Part shown: positions 1-5,911 of the stretch, piece by piece
How positions within the stretch are numbered: position 1 is the first letter of the stretch
How the letters are laid out: each line of letters opens with the position of its first letter
Source: Candidatus Galligastranaerophilus intestinigallinarum
Lineage (GTDB): Bacteria; Cyanobacteriota; Vampirovibrionia; Gastranaerophilales; Gastranaerophilaceae
Reading direction: 5' to 3'
DNA length: 7,418 nt
Assembly: GCA_018715855.1 (NCBI GenBank)
Contig: DVKW01000227.1
Span: 1 to 7,418 of the forward strand
Position numbers and translations under genes: made by a program
Notes under the pieces: generated by a model
Seen by the model: the letters and a program-made list of their open reading frames with translations, nothing else
The model's database searches: none
What the model was told of the DNA's origin: nothing

Positions 1-1345
1 TGAAAAAAGTTTTAGCGAATATTACAAAAATACAGATAAAGAAGTTCAATTGGAATATGAAATTGCAAAATTTTTGGAACAAAAGCAAACGCCAATTAGC
101 CTTGATGAATGCTTAGATGTTGCATTGAACAATAATTTCGGAATTAAAACAAAATTTGAAACATATAAAAGCTCTGAATACGGCTATAAAAACGCCCTAT
201 CAAAATTTTTACCCGAACTTTCTTATTCTTGGTATTCAATTTATTATAACGGGCAGGTTTTGGTAGGTTCAGCCTTAGTTGACAGGTTCAATGAAACGGC
301 GCTTTCATCCATTATGCTTGTAAGGCACAATTTATTTGAAGGTGGCAAACAAATTTTTGATGCCAAAGCCGCAAAATACAACAAATTTGAACAAAAGGAA
401 AAACTTAATTTTACAAAAGAAGAAACGCTTAAATTCACTGCCACTTATTATTGGCAACTTTTACAAGCCAAAATTAACATTGAAATTCATATAAAAAATT
501 TATATGAAAGAATTGCGCAATTAAAATTAACAGAAAGCTTGGAAACTGCAGGCATGGGCACAAAATTTGACGTCATAAGACAAAAAAATGAAGTTGCAAG
601 CGCCAAAAGAAGCCTTGTGGAAGCCATGAACGAATTCAGGCTAAGGCAGGCAAAATTAGCAAATATTATGGGCATTGAAATTGAAACCACTTTATACCCC
701 ATAGAAAAAGAGGTTACAACAAACAAATTAATAGATGAAAATATAACAATTGAAGAACTCTATGAAACCGCAAGCAAAAACAGAAAAGATATAAAAGCAA
801 TTAAAAATAAAATTCTTGCCATGAAAAATGAAAAAAGAGCAATTTATACTGAATTTGCACCAAAACCAAGGGTTTTTTATCAATTTCAAAATCAAGGTAC
901 GGCAAGGGCAGGTTTAGGCGAAGCAAATGTTTTAGGGTTATATGTAGATGTTTCTTTGGGGCAAAATTTGGGGGTCGGAACAATTACAAGGGCAAAAGCA
1001 AAAGCCCATGAGATTTGTTCCGTTGAATATGACCTTATAAACAAATTAAGAAATATAAAAGAAGAACTCTTAGATTCATACTACAATTCAAAACTTTTAT
1101 TAAAAAGAATTGAATTAACAAATGAACAGGTTGAATATGCAACGCAATCGGTTAAATTGGCTGAAATGAGGCTTGATGCGGGAACAGGAATTTTAATAGA
1201 TGTTATTCAGGCTCAAAGCCAAAAAACAGTTGCAAGAATTGAACACCTGCAAGCCGTCATAGATTACAACATTAACCAAATTGAACTTTTATTTGATGAA
1301 GGAATTATTGACATAGAAAAAATTGTTGCAAATTACAACCCTTAA
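1..1345 (+). CDS. TolC-family outer-membrane efflux protein (5' partial)
   Basis: Outer-membrane channel of the TolC/OEP family, which normally trimerises into a tunnel through the outer membrane and periplasm for type I secretion or RND/ABC efflux. The frame is open from the window edge, so the start codon and signal peptide lie upstream. About 447 codons are present, ending in TAA. Two OEP halves are visible. The first begins near codon 32 with the typical 'SLDECLDVALNNN' opening. The second begins around codon 255 and ends with 'AEMRLDAGTGILIDVIQAQ', the usual family pattern of a Gly turn followed by D-V-x-x-A-Q. Long amphipathic helices rich in Lys, Glu, Gln and Ala fill most of the protein, as expected for the coiled-coil barrel. 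No adaptor or pump gene is visible, so the substrate is unknown. The TTG at position 50 is not the start, because coding sequence continues upstream of it. No terminator follows; the next gene's promoter overlaps its 3' end. Confidence 0.9.
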   Translation, partial: EKSFSEYYKNTDKEVQLEYEIAKFLEQKQTPISLDECLDVALNNNFGIKTKFETYKSSEYGYKNALSKFLPELSYSWYSIYYNGQVLVGSALVDRFNETALSSIMLVRHNLFEGGKQIFDAKAAKYNKFEQKEKLNFTKEETLKFTATYYWQLLQAKINIEIHIKNLYERIAQLKLTESLETAGMGTKFDVIRQKNEVASAKRSLVEAMNEFRLRQAKLANIMGIEIETTLYPIEKEVTTNKLIDENITIEELYETASKNRKDIKAIKNKILAMKNEKRAIYTEFAPKPRVFYQFQNQGTARAGLGEANVLGLYVDVSLGQNLGVGTITRAKAKAHEICSVEYDLINKLRNIKEELLDSYYNSKLLLKRIELTNEQVEYATQSVKLAEMRLDAGTGILIDVIQAQSQKTVARIEHLQAVIDYNINQIELLFDEGIIDIEKIVANYNP

Positions 1346-1360
1346 TTTTTATGCTAGAAT
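1332..1360 (+). promoter_or_regulatory. Extended -10 promoter of the NagZ-like gene
   Basis: A -10 box TAGAAT (1355-1360) is preceded by TGC (1352-1354), giving an extended -10 element TGnTAnAAT. A weak -35 match ATTACA (1332-1337, 4 of 6) lies 17 bp upstream, inside the end of the TolC gene. The predicted start near 1367 gives a leader of about 17 nt containing the ribosome binding site GGGAG (1371-1375). Confidence 0.6.
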
Positions 1361-1370
1361 AATTTTGCTT

Positions 1371-1375
1371 GGGAG
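1371..1375 (+). promoter_or_regulatory. Ribosome binding site fixing the NagZ-like start
   Basis: GGGAG sits 8 nt before the ATG at 1384. It supports that ATG over the upstream in-frame TTG at 1369, which would place the ribosome binding site inside the coding region and put four extra residues ahead of a well-formed signal peptide. Confidence 0.7.
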
Positions 1376-1383
1376 TTTATTTT

Positions 1384-2457
1384 ATGAAAAAATTTTTAGC
1401 TTTAATTTTTTGTTTAATCGCTTTTGCATTAAATAATGCTGCAAATGCCGCAGATATAGATGAGATGATAGGGCAGATGATTATTCTTGGTTTTAACGGC
1501 AACACGGTTAAATCAAAAGGTTTTAAAACCGTTTTAAATCAAGTTGAAAAAGGGGAAATTGGCGGGGTTATTTTCTTTGAAGATAACATTAAAAATAAAG
1601 AAGAATTTTTAAAAATGACAACCGCCCTTAAAAATTCAAATGCAAAAATAAAACCTTTCATCTCAATTGATATGGAAGGCGGATATGTTTTAAGAATGAA
1701 TGAAAATAACGGTTTTAAAAATTTTAAATCTGCAAAAGAGGTTTCAAAATTAACAACAAAAGAAGCATACAGGGAATATTCCGATATGGCGGATGAATTA
1801 GCCAAAATGAACATTAACCTTAATTTTGCCCCTTGTGTAGATTTGGCAATTAATAAAGATTCAATAATTGAAGCAAAAGAAAGAAGTTATTCATCTGACC
1901 CGAAAATAGTTGTTAAATATGCAAAAGAATTTATAGAAGCTTTTGATGATAAAAAAATTGCAACTTCAATTAAACATTTCCAGGGCCATGGCTCCCCAAC
2001 GGGTGATACCCACTTAGGCTTTGTTGATGCCACAAATACCTATAAAGAAGAAGAATTAATTCCTTATATGGAGCTTGCAAACCTAAAACCAACACAAACG
2101 GTTATGATTTCTCATCTTTACAATAAAAATATAGATGCAAGGTTTCCATCCAGCCTTTCATATAATACAATTGAGAAATTTTTAAGAATACAGACAGATT
2201 TTAAAGGTGTTACAATAACAGATGACCTTGATATGGGTGCTATCAGAAAAAATTATGAACTCTATGAAATTGTTCCCCTTGCAATTAATGCCGGTGAAAA
2301 TGTTCTTTTGTTTTCAAACAGGGGAAACGGCGATGATAAGTTAGCCAAAAAAATTAATTTAATTATTAAAAACGAGCTTATTGAAGGGTTAATTTTGCCT
2401 TCTAACATTTTAGAATCTTATAAAAAAATAATTAAATTAAAGAAAGAAATTATTTAA
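1384..2457 (+). CDS. Secreted GH3 beta-N-acetylhexosaminidase, NagZ-like
   Basis: Glycoside hydrolase family 3 enzyme of the NagZ type, expected to remove terminal beta-linked N-acetylglucosamine from peptidoglycan fragments. It is 357 residues from the ATG at 1384 and resembles single-domain NagZ in length. Residues 1-22 form a signal peptide (MKK, hydrophobic core, A-N-A cleavage before residue 23) with no lipobox, so the enzyme should act outside the cytoplasm. Visible family motifs are 'SIDMEGG' (94-100), 'NLNFAPCVDL' (145-154), 'ERSYSSDP' (166-173), and 'KHFQGHG' (197-203) followed by Asp208-Thr-His210, which matches the NagZ Asp/His acid-base dyad. 'TDDLDMGAI' (279-287) contains the predicted nucleophile Asp280. 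Two departures stand out: Gln200 replaces the usual Pro in KHFPGHG, and Tyr101 replaces the Arg that usually follows the EGG. The 3' end overlaps the convergent minus-strand gene by 8 bp. The family call is secure; the substrate is inferred. Confidence 0.9.
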   Translation: MKKFLALIFCLIAFALNNAANAADIDEMIGQMIILGFNGNTVKSKGFKTVLNQVEKGEIGGVIFFEDNIKNKEEFLKMTTALKNSNAKIKPFISIDMEGGYVLRMNENNGFKNFKSAKEVSKLTTKEAYREYSDMADELAKMNINLNFAPCVDLAINKDSIIEAKERSYSSDPKIVVKYAKEFIEAFDDKKIATSIKHFQGHGSPTGDTHLGFVDATNTYKEEELIPYMELANLKPTQTVMISHLYNKNIDARFPSSLSYNTIEKFLRIQTDFKGVTITDDLDMGAIRKNYELYEIVPLAINAGENVLLFSNRGNGDDKLAKKINLIIKNELIEGLILPSNILESYKKIIKLKKEII

Positions 2458-2473
2458 AAAAAATATTTCTTTC
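2442..2473 (-). terminator. Possible weak terminator hairpin at a convergent junction
   Basis: A perfect 9-bp inverted repeat (GAAAGAAAT at 2442-2450 and ATTTCTTTC at 2465-2473) flanks a 14-nt AT-rich loop, exactly at the overlapping stop codons of the two convergent genes. On the minus strand it is followed by a T-rich stretch; on the plus strand it is not. The stem has only two G-C pairs, so it is weak and may be chance. Confidence 0.25.
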
Positions 2474-3496
2474 AACAATGCCCATTTGAACTAAAGCGCT
2501 TACAACATTAAGCATAGTTAAATCTTTAACTTTTGGGTTTTCATTAACAACCAAATCATAGGCACTTTCAACAGATTTATCTATTTTTTTGGCGGAAGCC
2601 AAATCGTTATTTGCAACACAAATATTCATTAATGTTGAATAAATTTTTGTGAGTTCATCTATGCCTGTTGGTGTGTGCTGTTTCCATTTTTGAACGGCAG
2701 TATCTTGCCAATAAACCGTCATCTCTGCAAATGCGGGGTATTTATCCATATTTTTTACTTTTTCTTCTGCAAGTTCTTTTATTGCAATGGCAAAGCCCAT
2801 ATCTAAGGTATCTGCGAGAATGTCTTGCTCATTTGGGTTGGCGTCAAAATAATCATCTATAATTTTGCCTGTTTCCTTCATTTCAATTGACCCTGCGGGA
2901 GTAACCAAGTTTGGATTATCGGTTAATTCTCTTATATCGGGAATTAAGCTTGTCGGAATATTTGCAAAATTTTTATTGTTTGGCGCCATTATTCTTCCGA
3001 TTTTTTCCTGCATTTTTTTTGGAATTAAATTTGCAGTATAAAAAGGTTCATAAATTAAGCCCATTTCATCAAGTTCTTTTTGCCTTTCCCAAGATTTTTT
3101 CATCAATTTTGAAAATTTATCTTTTGCCCATTTGTTTTTGTTCCAAAAGGCTTGCATTTTTGTTTTCATTTCTTGATTTTGCGAAAAAACATTGCTTAAT
3201 TCTTCATCTGTCACCTGTCTTTTTAAAAATTTAGATAAGGCCTTTTTAATCGATTTTGCTTCTTTTTGCCCCCAAGCTCTGCGCGAAACTTCAGAAAGTT
3301 TTATTTTTTCTTCGGGGTGTTCTTCATAAAATCTTTTTTGTCTTTCAGACATTTCAAGAGTTTTTTCGGGGTGTTCGGCATAATATTTTAATAAGCTTCT
3401 TGAAATATTTGCCCTGTGTAGAGGAGTTAGAGGCCCTTTTGGAATATAAACGCCTTCTTTTTTTGCAATTCTTGCCCTATGTTGCCCTTTTAATCT
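2450..3496 (-). pseudogene. Downstream remnant: NUMOD3-like repeats and helical C-terminus
   Basis: This is the portion after the internal stop. Its first roughly 75 codons hold basic helical repeats of NUMOD3 style (a short DNA-binding module often seen beside HNH or GIY-YIG homing endonucleases): 'RLKGQHRARIAKKEG', 'HRANISRSLLKYY', 'MSERQKRFYEEHPE' and 'IKLSEVSRRAW'. Two 18-residue units, 'YYAEHPEKTLEMSERQKR' and 'FYEEHPEEKIKLSEVSRR', are direct repeats, and a 12-bp stretch (3311-3322 and 3365-3376) recurs exactly 54 bp apart. More Lys/Trp-rich helices follow, then a long, mostly helical C-terminus of about 190 residues that I do not recognise. No nuclease motif is visible. The first in-frame ATG (3352) falls inside the second repeat copy region and has no Shine-Dalgarno sequence before it, so it looks like an internal Met rather than a real start. 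Confidence 0.65.
3305..3382 (-). repeat. Imperfect tandem 54-bp (18-codon) coding repeat
   Basis: Two adjacent 54-bp units encode related 18-residue segments with the consensus [YF]Y-x-EHPE-x(5)-SE-x(3)-R. TTCGGGGTGTTC occurs identically at 3311-3322 and 3365-3376 on the plus strand. The copies have otherwise diverged, which points to an old intragenic duplication rather than recent slippage. Confidence 0.65.
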
Positions 3497-4135
3497 TTAA
3501 GACATTTTAGATGTAAAGCGTTCATTATATTCTTTATCCGAAAATTTTAAATAATAGCCATAGGTTCTGTCTGTTTTTGGAATGTTTAATTTTTCAAAAA
3601 CGCTGTTTATGTTTTTTCCCGCAAATTGGTTTTTAAGGTCATTAAGTGAAAATCCTTCGCCCCAATACATTTGCAACAATTGAACGGCAACATCCTGGTC
3701 TTTATCAAAATAGGGAATTTTCCCTTTTTTAACATCATCCATAAAGCTGCCTTCTCGAATTTCAACCTCGCTATCAGGCAAAACCCCTTCAAATTCGGGG
3801 TATAATTCTTTAATATCATCTAAATTATCAAGATAATTAAGCCCATCATATTTTTCTTTATGAACGTCAATCAAGGTTTTATTATCGGGGTTTCCTGTTT
3901 TAATTATTTCTTTTGCTTCTTCTTTAATATCAGGGGGGAAACTTCCAAATTGTTCAATTTGCCTTACCGTTTGAGATAAATTAAGGCTTTTGCCGCCGGT
4001 GAATGCCAGCATATAGCTTGCACTTACAGACGGCAGGTTTTCTTTTTTATTTTGTTCTATATTATTTTTTTGAACTTTATTTTTTATATTTTGATTATTT
4101 AAACCGTAATTAAAGCCAATGGGGTTAATTTGCAT
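3497..4135 (-). CDS. Hypothetical protein, N-terminal part of the split gene
   Basis: A 212-residue product if translation stops at the internal TAA. The start ATG (4135-4133) is preceded by an AAGGA-type ribosome binding site (about 4150-4146, roughly 10 nt away). The N-terminus reads M-Q-I-N-P-I-G-F, followed by an Asn/Lys-rich low-complexity stretch (residues 10-35) and the sequence 'AFTGG' (44-48). This resembles the N-terminus of the next minus-strand gene upstream, which begins near 4824. The rest is acidic and soluble (for example 'ELYPEFEGVLPDSEVEI'), with no membrane segment, no classical signal peptide and no enzyme motif I recognise. The last residues (about 197-212) begin the NUMOD3-like helical region that continues past the stop. 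A TTGGCA box at 4194-4189 could be a -35, but I see no convincing -10 at the right distance. Function is unknown. Confidence 0.7.
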   Translation of the reverse strand: MQINPIGFNYGLNNQNIKNKVQKNNIEQNKKENLPSVSASYMLAFTGGKSLNLSQTVRQIEQFGSFPPDIKEEAKEIIKTGNPDNKTLIDVHKEKYDGLNYLDNLDDIKELYPEFEGVLPDSEVEIREGSFMDDVKKGKIPYFDKDQDVAVQLLQMYWGEGFSLNDLKNQFAGKNINSVFEKLNIPKTDRTYGYYLKFSDKEYNERFTSKMS

Positions 4136-4192
4136 TATTGTTTATTCCTTTTTTTATGAAAAATACAAAACAAATGAAAAAATAAAATTGCC

Positions 4193-4234
4193 AAAAAATA
4201 ACCCCCTTTAACATTAATTAGTTAAAAAGGGGTT
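4193..4234 (-). terminator. Intrinsic terminator after the 4824-4252 gene
   Basis: The arms are AACCCCCTTTAAC (4200-4212) and GTTAAAAAGGGGTT (4221-4234), a 13-pair stem with one bulged base around an 8-nt loop (4213-4220). On the minus strand it is followed by ATTTTTT (4199-4193), a good U-tract, and it lies 18 bp beyond the stop codon of the minus-strand gene. The plus strand also has a T-rich tail, but no plus-strand gene leads into it. Confidence 0.85.
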
Positions 4235-4251
4235 TTATTTATGACATTTGA

Positions 4252-4824
4252 TTATTTTCTTTTTGGGGCGGAAGTGTCGCTGTTATCTATAACGCCGTCA
4301 AGCGAAGCTATGATTCTTTTGCCTTCATCTTTTGTTTCATCATAAGCATATCTTACAAGTGCTTTTGTTTCATCTTTTGATAATAAGGGGTTATTCCAGT
4401 TTGTTGCAAGAACGGCTTGTGCGGCGCCTTTAATTGAATTTTTTGCATTTGAGTGCATTTTATCTACATAGGTTTTTGTTGTAAGCATTTGTTTAATAAA
4501 CCTTGCATTTGAAAAACTGTTTTTTGTTGCACCGCAATCAACTATTGTTTGTGCAACTTCATCCAATTTATCGGCATCGGGTTCTTTTTTAGAAGGAATC
4601 ATTGATTCCATATATTTTGCAAAAGGCGCTTTTGCAAAAAATGATTTTTTATTAAAAAACTTTGCATCTTGAAATTCGGTGGGGTCTGCAAACGGGGTAT
4701 AAACATCTTGATGAGAAGCTGCATAGCGCATTCCTTCATCCGTAAATTTTGCCATACCGAAGCTTACGTTATTGTTTGTATTATTAACAGAAGATAATCT
4801 GATTGGTGAAATTGATAAACCCAT
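4252..4824 (-). CDS. Hypothetical protein with MxxSISPI...SFG N-terminus
   Basis: A 190-residue soluble protein of unknown function. I place the start at the ATG 4824-4822 because AAAGGA (4836-4831) sits 6 nt before it. The in-frame ATG at 4863 would put this ribosome binding site inside the gene and overlap a likely promoter. The N-terminus is M-G-L-S-I-S-P-I-R-L, followed by an Asn-rich stretch (about 14-19) and V-S-F-G (20-23). This is the same arrangement as in the neighbouring minus-strand protein starting at 4135 (M-Q-I-N-P-I, Asn-rich, then F-T-G-G). The remainder is mostly helical with mixed charge and a single Cys near residue 97, and it ends in a basic tail (PKRK). I see no signal peptide, membrane helix or catalytic motif. 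It is transcribed as a single gene closed by a strong terminator. From memory, this N-terminal style is common among Gastranaerophilales hypothetical proteins; that recollection needs checking. Confidence 0.8.
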   Translation of the reverse strand: MGLSISPIRLSSVNNTNNNVSFGMAKFTDEGMRYAASHQDVYTPFADPTEFQDAKFFNKKSFFAKAPFAKYMESMIPSKKEPDADKLDEVAQTIVDCGATKNSFSNARFIKQMLTTKTYVDKMHSNAKNSIKGAAQAVLATNWNNPLLSKDETKALVRYAYDETKDEGKRIIASLDGVIDNSDTSAPKRK

Positions 4825-4830
4825 TATTAT

Positions 4831-4836
4831 TCCTTT
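4831..4836 (-). promoter_or_regulatory. Ribosome binding site choosing the 4824 start
   Basis: On the minus strand AAAGGA lies 6 nt upstream of the ATG at 4824-4822. It argues against the upstream in-frame ATG at 4863, which has no comparable site. Confidence 0.7.
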
Positions 4837-4848
4837 CTCGGTTTTAAA

Positions 4849-4876
4849 TTTGTATTCATTCAAAAACCCGTGAAAA
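4849..4876 (-). promoter_or_regulatory. Possible promoter of the 4824-4252 gene
   Basis: On the minus strand TTTTCA (4876-4871, 4 of 6 to the -35 consensus), a 16-bp spacer and TACAAA (4854-4849, 4 of 6 to the -10) would start transcription near 4842. That leaves about 17 nt of leader containing the ribosome binding site. The match is weak and the region AT-rich, so this is tentative. Confidence 0.35.
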
Positions 4877-4901
4877 AAAATTTTGAACCCTTTTAGTATA
4901 T

Positions 4902-4930
4902 TTTACCTTCAGAATAAAAAATGTTAAAAT
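4902..4930 (+). promoter_or_regulatory. Promoter of the histidine kinase gene, predicting leaderless mRNA
   Basis: TTTACC (4902-4907, 4 of 6) and TAAAAT (4925-4930, 5 of 6) are separated by an ideal 17 bp, and TGT before the -10 makes it an extended -10. The usual 6-7 nt from the -10 to the start of transcription puts +1 at or next to the A of the ATG at 4937. No Shine-Dalgarno sequence is present. Confidence 0.65.
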
Positions 4931-4936
4931 CGGTTT

Positions 4937-5911
4937 ATGGAAATTTTTCTTTTTATAACTTTAATTTTAATTTTTTTAATCACGGTTTTTATAAGCTTGC
5001 TTTTGGTAAGGCTTATAAAATTAACTTCAGAAAATACTAAAATAAAAGAAAAAATTAAATTTGCAAAAAATAAAATTAATTCTGCAAGATATGGCAACTT
5101 TCAAATTAAATTAAATGAAAAAAATGATTCTTTGGGGCTTTATAAAAGCTTAAACAATTTATTTGAAAGTATTTATGATAGAGACCTTGTGATTAATGAA
5201 TACAGAGAAAAAGAAAAAGAAAACTACAACTTAAAAGAAGAATTTATTGCCGCCTTAACGCATGACTTAAAAGTGCCTATTATTGCGCAAGATAAAACTT
5301 TTGACCTTTTTTTGCAAGATAAATTCGGTGGTCTAACCGATATTCAAAAAGAAGTTATTTTAAAATTAAAAGAATCTAATAATGACCTTTATGAAATGGT
5401 AAATTCAATTTTAGAAACCTATAAAATTGAAAATAAAGGAATTGAATTAAAAATTGAAAAAGAAATAAACGTGGAAGAATTTTTAGCTAACTGCATAAAT
5501 GGTTTTGAAAATGTAATTAAACCAATGGGAAAAGAAATTCATTTTCATTCAAAAGGCCAAATTATGGCAGATTTTGACCCGTTTTTAATTAAAAGGGTTA
5601 TAAACAATTTAATTATGAATTCAATTAAACATTCAACAAAAACAGATAAAATTGATATCCATTTAAATAAAACGGCCGATAATTTTTCAATAGATATAAT
5701 TGATTACGGTGAAGGAATTGACGAAGAAAACATTAAAAAAATTTTTAATAAATATTATTCGATAACAAACAAAGGTGCAAGAGTTTCAACGGGTTTGGGG
5801 CTTTATTTATCAAATAAAATTGTAAAAAAGCATAAAGGAATAATTGAAGTTGAATCTAAAAAAAATGAAGGCTCAATTTTTAGAATTATTCTTCCCGTTA
5901 AACAAAATTAA
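4937..5911 (+). CDS. Membrane sensor histidine kinase without extracytoplasmic domain
   Basis: A 324-residue two-component sensor kinase. Residues 3-27 form one transmembrane helix, and no extracytoplasmic loop precedes it. Residues 28-95 look like a degenerate HAMP or coiled-coil linker ('NDSLGLYKSLNNLFESIYD'). The dimerisation/phosphoacceptor domain has 'FIAALTHDLKVPI' with phosphoacceptor His109. The ATPase domain shows an N box ('RVINNLIMNSIKHS', 220-233), a G1 box Asp256-x-Gly-x-Gly260, an F-box-like 'IFNKYY' and a G2 box 'TGLGLYLS'. All ATP-binding motifs look intact, so it should autophosphorylate. The H-box reads His-Asp-Leu-Lys-Val; HisKA kinases usually have Thr or Asn where Val113 stands, a residue needed for phosphatase activity. 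No response regulator lies nearby, so it is an orphan in this window. It appears to be translated from a leaderless message. Its stop overlaps by 4 bp the convergent helicase stop (TTAA shared). Confidence 0.92.
   Translation: MEIFLFITLILIFLITVFISLLLVRLIKLTSENTKIKEKIKFAKNKINSARYGNFQIKLNEKNDSLGLYKSLNNLFESIYDRDLVINEYREKEKENYNLKEEFIAALTHDLKVPIIAQDKTFDLFLQDKFGGLTDIQKEVILKLKESNNDLYEMVNSILETYKIENKGIELKIEKEINVEEFLANCINGFENVIKPMGKEIHFHSKGQIMADFDPFLIKRVINNLIMNSIKHSTKTDKIDIHLNKTADNFSIDIIDYGEGIDEENIKKIFNKYYSITNKGARVSTGLGLYLSNKIVKKHKGIIEVESKKNEGSIFRIILPVKQN

Larger units (their letters stand above)
2450..4135 (-). pseudogene. NUMOD3-like repeat protein gene split by one in-frame TAA
   Basis: Read on the minus strand from ATG at 4135, one frame runs 562 codons to the TAA at 2452-2450 and is broken only by TAA at codon 213 (3499-3497). 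The sequence across it reads 'SKMS*RLKGQHRARIAKKEG'. NUMOD3-type helices typically carry K-M-S-E-x-x-K-G, and a later repeat here reads 'EMSERQKR', so the lost residue is most simply Glu (GAA to TAA, one base). Coding quality does not drop after the stop: 348 further codons are open and show protein-like composition and an 18-residue repeat. No ATG, GTG or TTG lies in frame until 3352, so the C-terminal part probably needs readthrough or is not made. Alternatives are a recent nonsense mutation, a polymorphic site, or a sequence error. Frame continuity is directly seen; a single ancestral gene is a strong inference. Confidence 0.8.

Noticed and set aside
50..52. TTG at 50 as the start of the TolC-family gene
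   Set aside because: The frame is open and coding-like back to the window edge, and a TolC protein should have a signal peptide before the first OEP helix; the gene is simply cut by the window.
487..983. Minus-strand open frames inside the TolC-family gene
   Set aside because: They are antisense shadows; composition and lack of start signals do not support genes.
1369..1371. TTG at 1369 as the start of the NagZ-like gene
   Set aside because: The ATG at 1384 has a good ribosome binding site (1371-1375) and begins a textbook signal peptide.
3350..3352. ATG at 3352 as the start of a separate 300-aa gene
   Set aside because: There is no Shine-Dalgarno sequence, it falls inside an 18-residue repeat, and 48 coding-like codons precede it in the same frame up to the internal stop.
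3497..3499. Reassignment of TAA as a sense codon
   Set aside because: Every other complete gene in the window ends in TAA at a sensible protein end, so TAA is the ordinary stop here.
2911..3510. Plus-strand open frames opposite the NUMOD3-like locus (2911-3234 and 3256-3510)
   Set aside because: They are Phe/Leu-rich antisense shadows of Lys/Glu-rich coding sequence, with no ribosome binding site or recognisable protein features.
4189..4194. TTGGCA as the -35 of the gene starting at 4135
   Set aside because: It is a good hexamer on the minus strand, but no acceptable -10 lies 16-18 bp downstream, and it overlaps the terminator U-tract.
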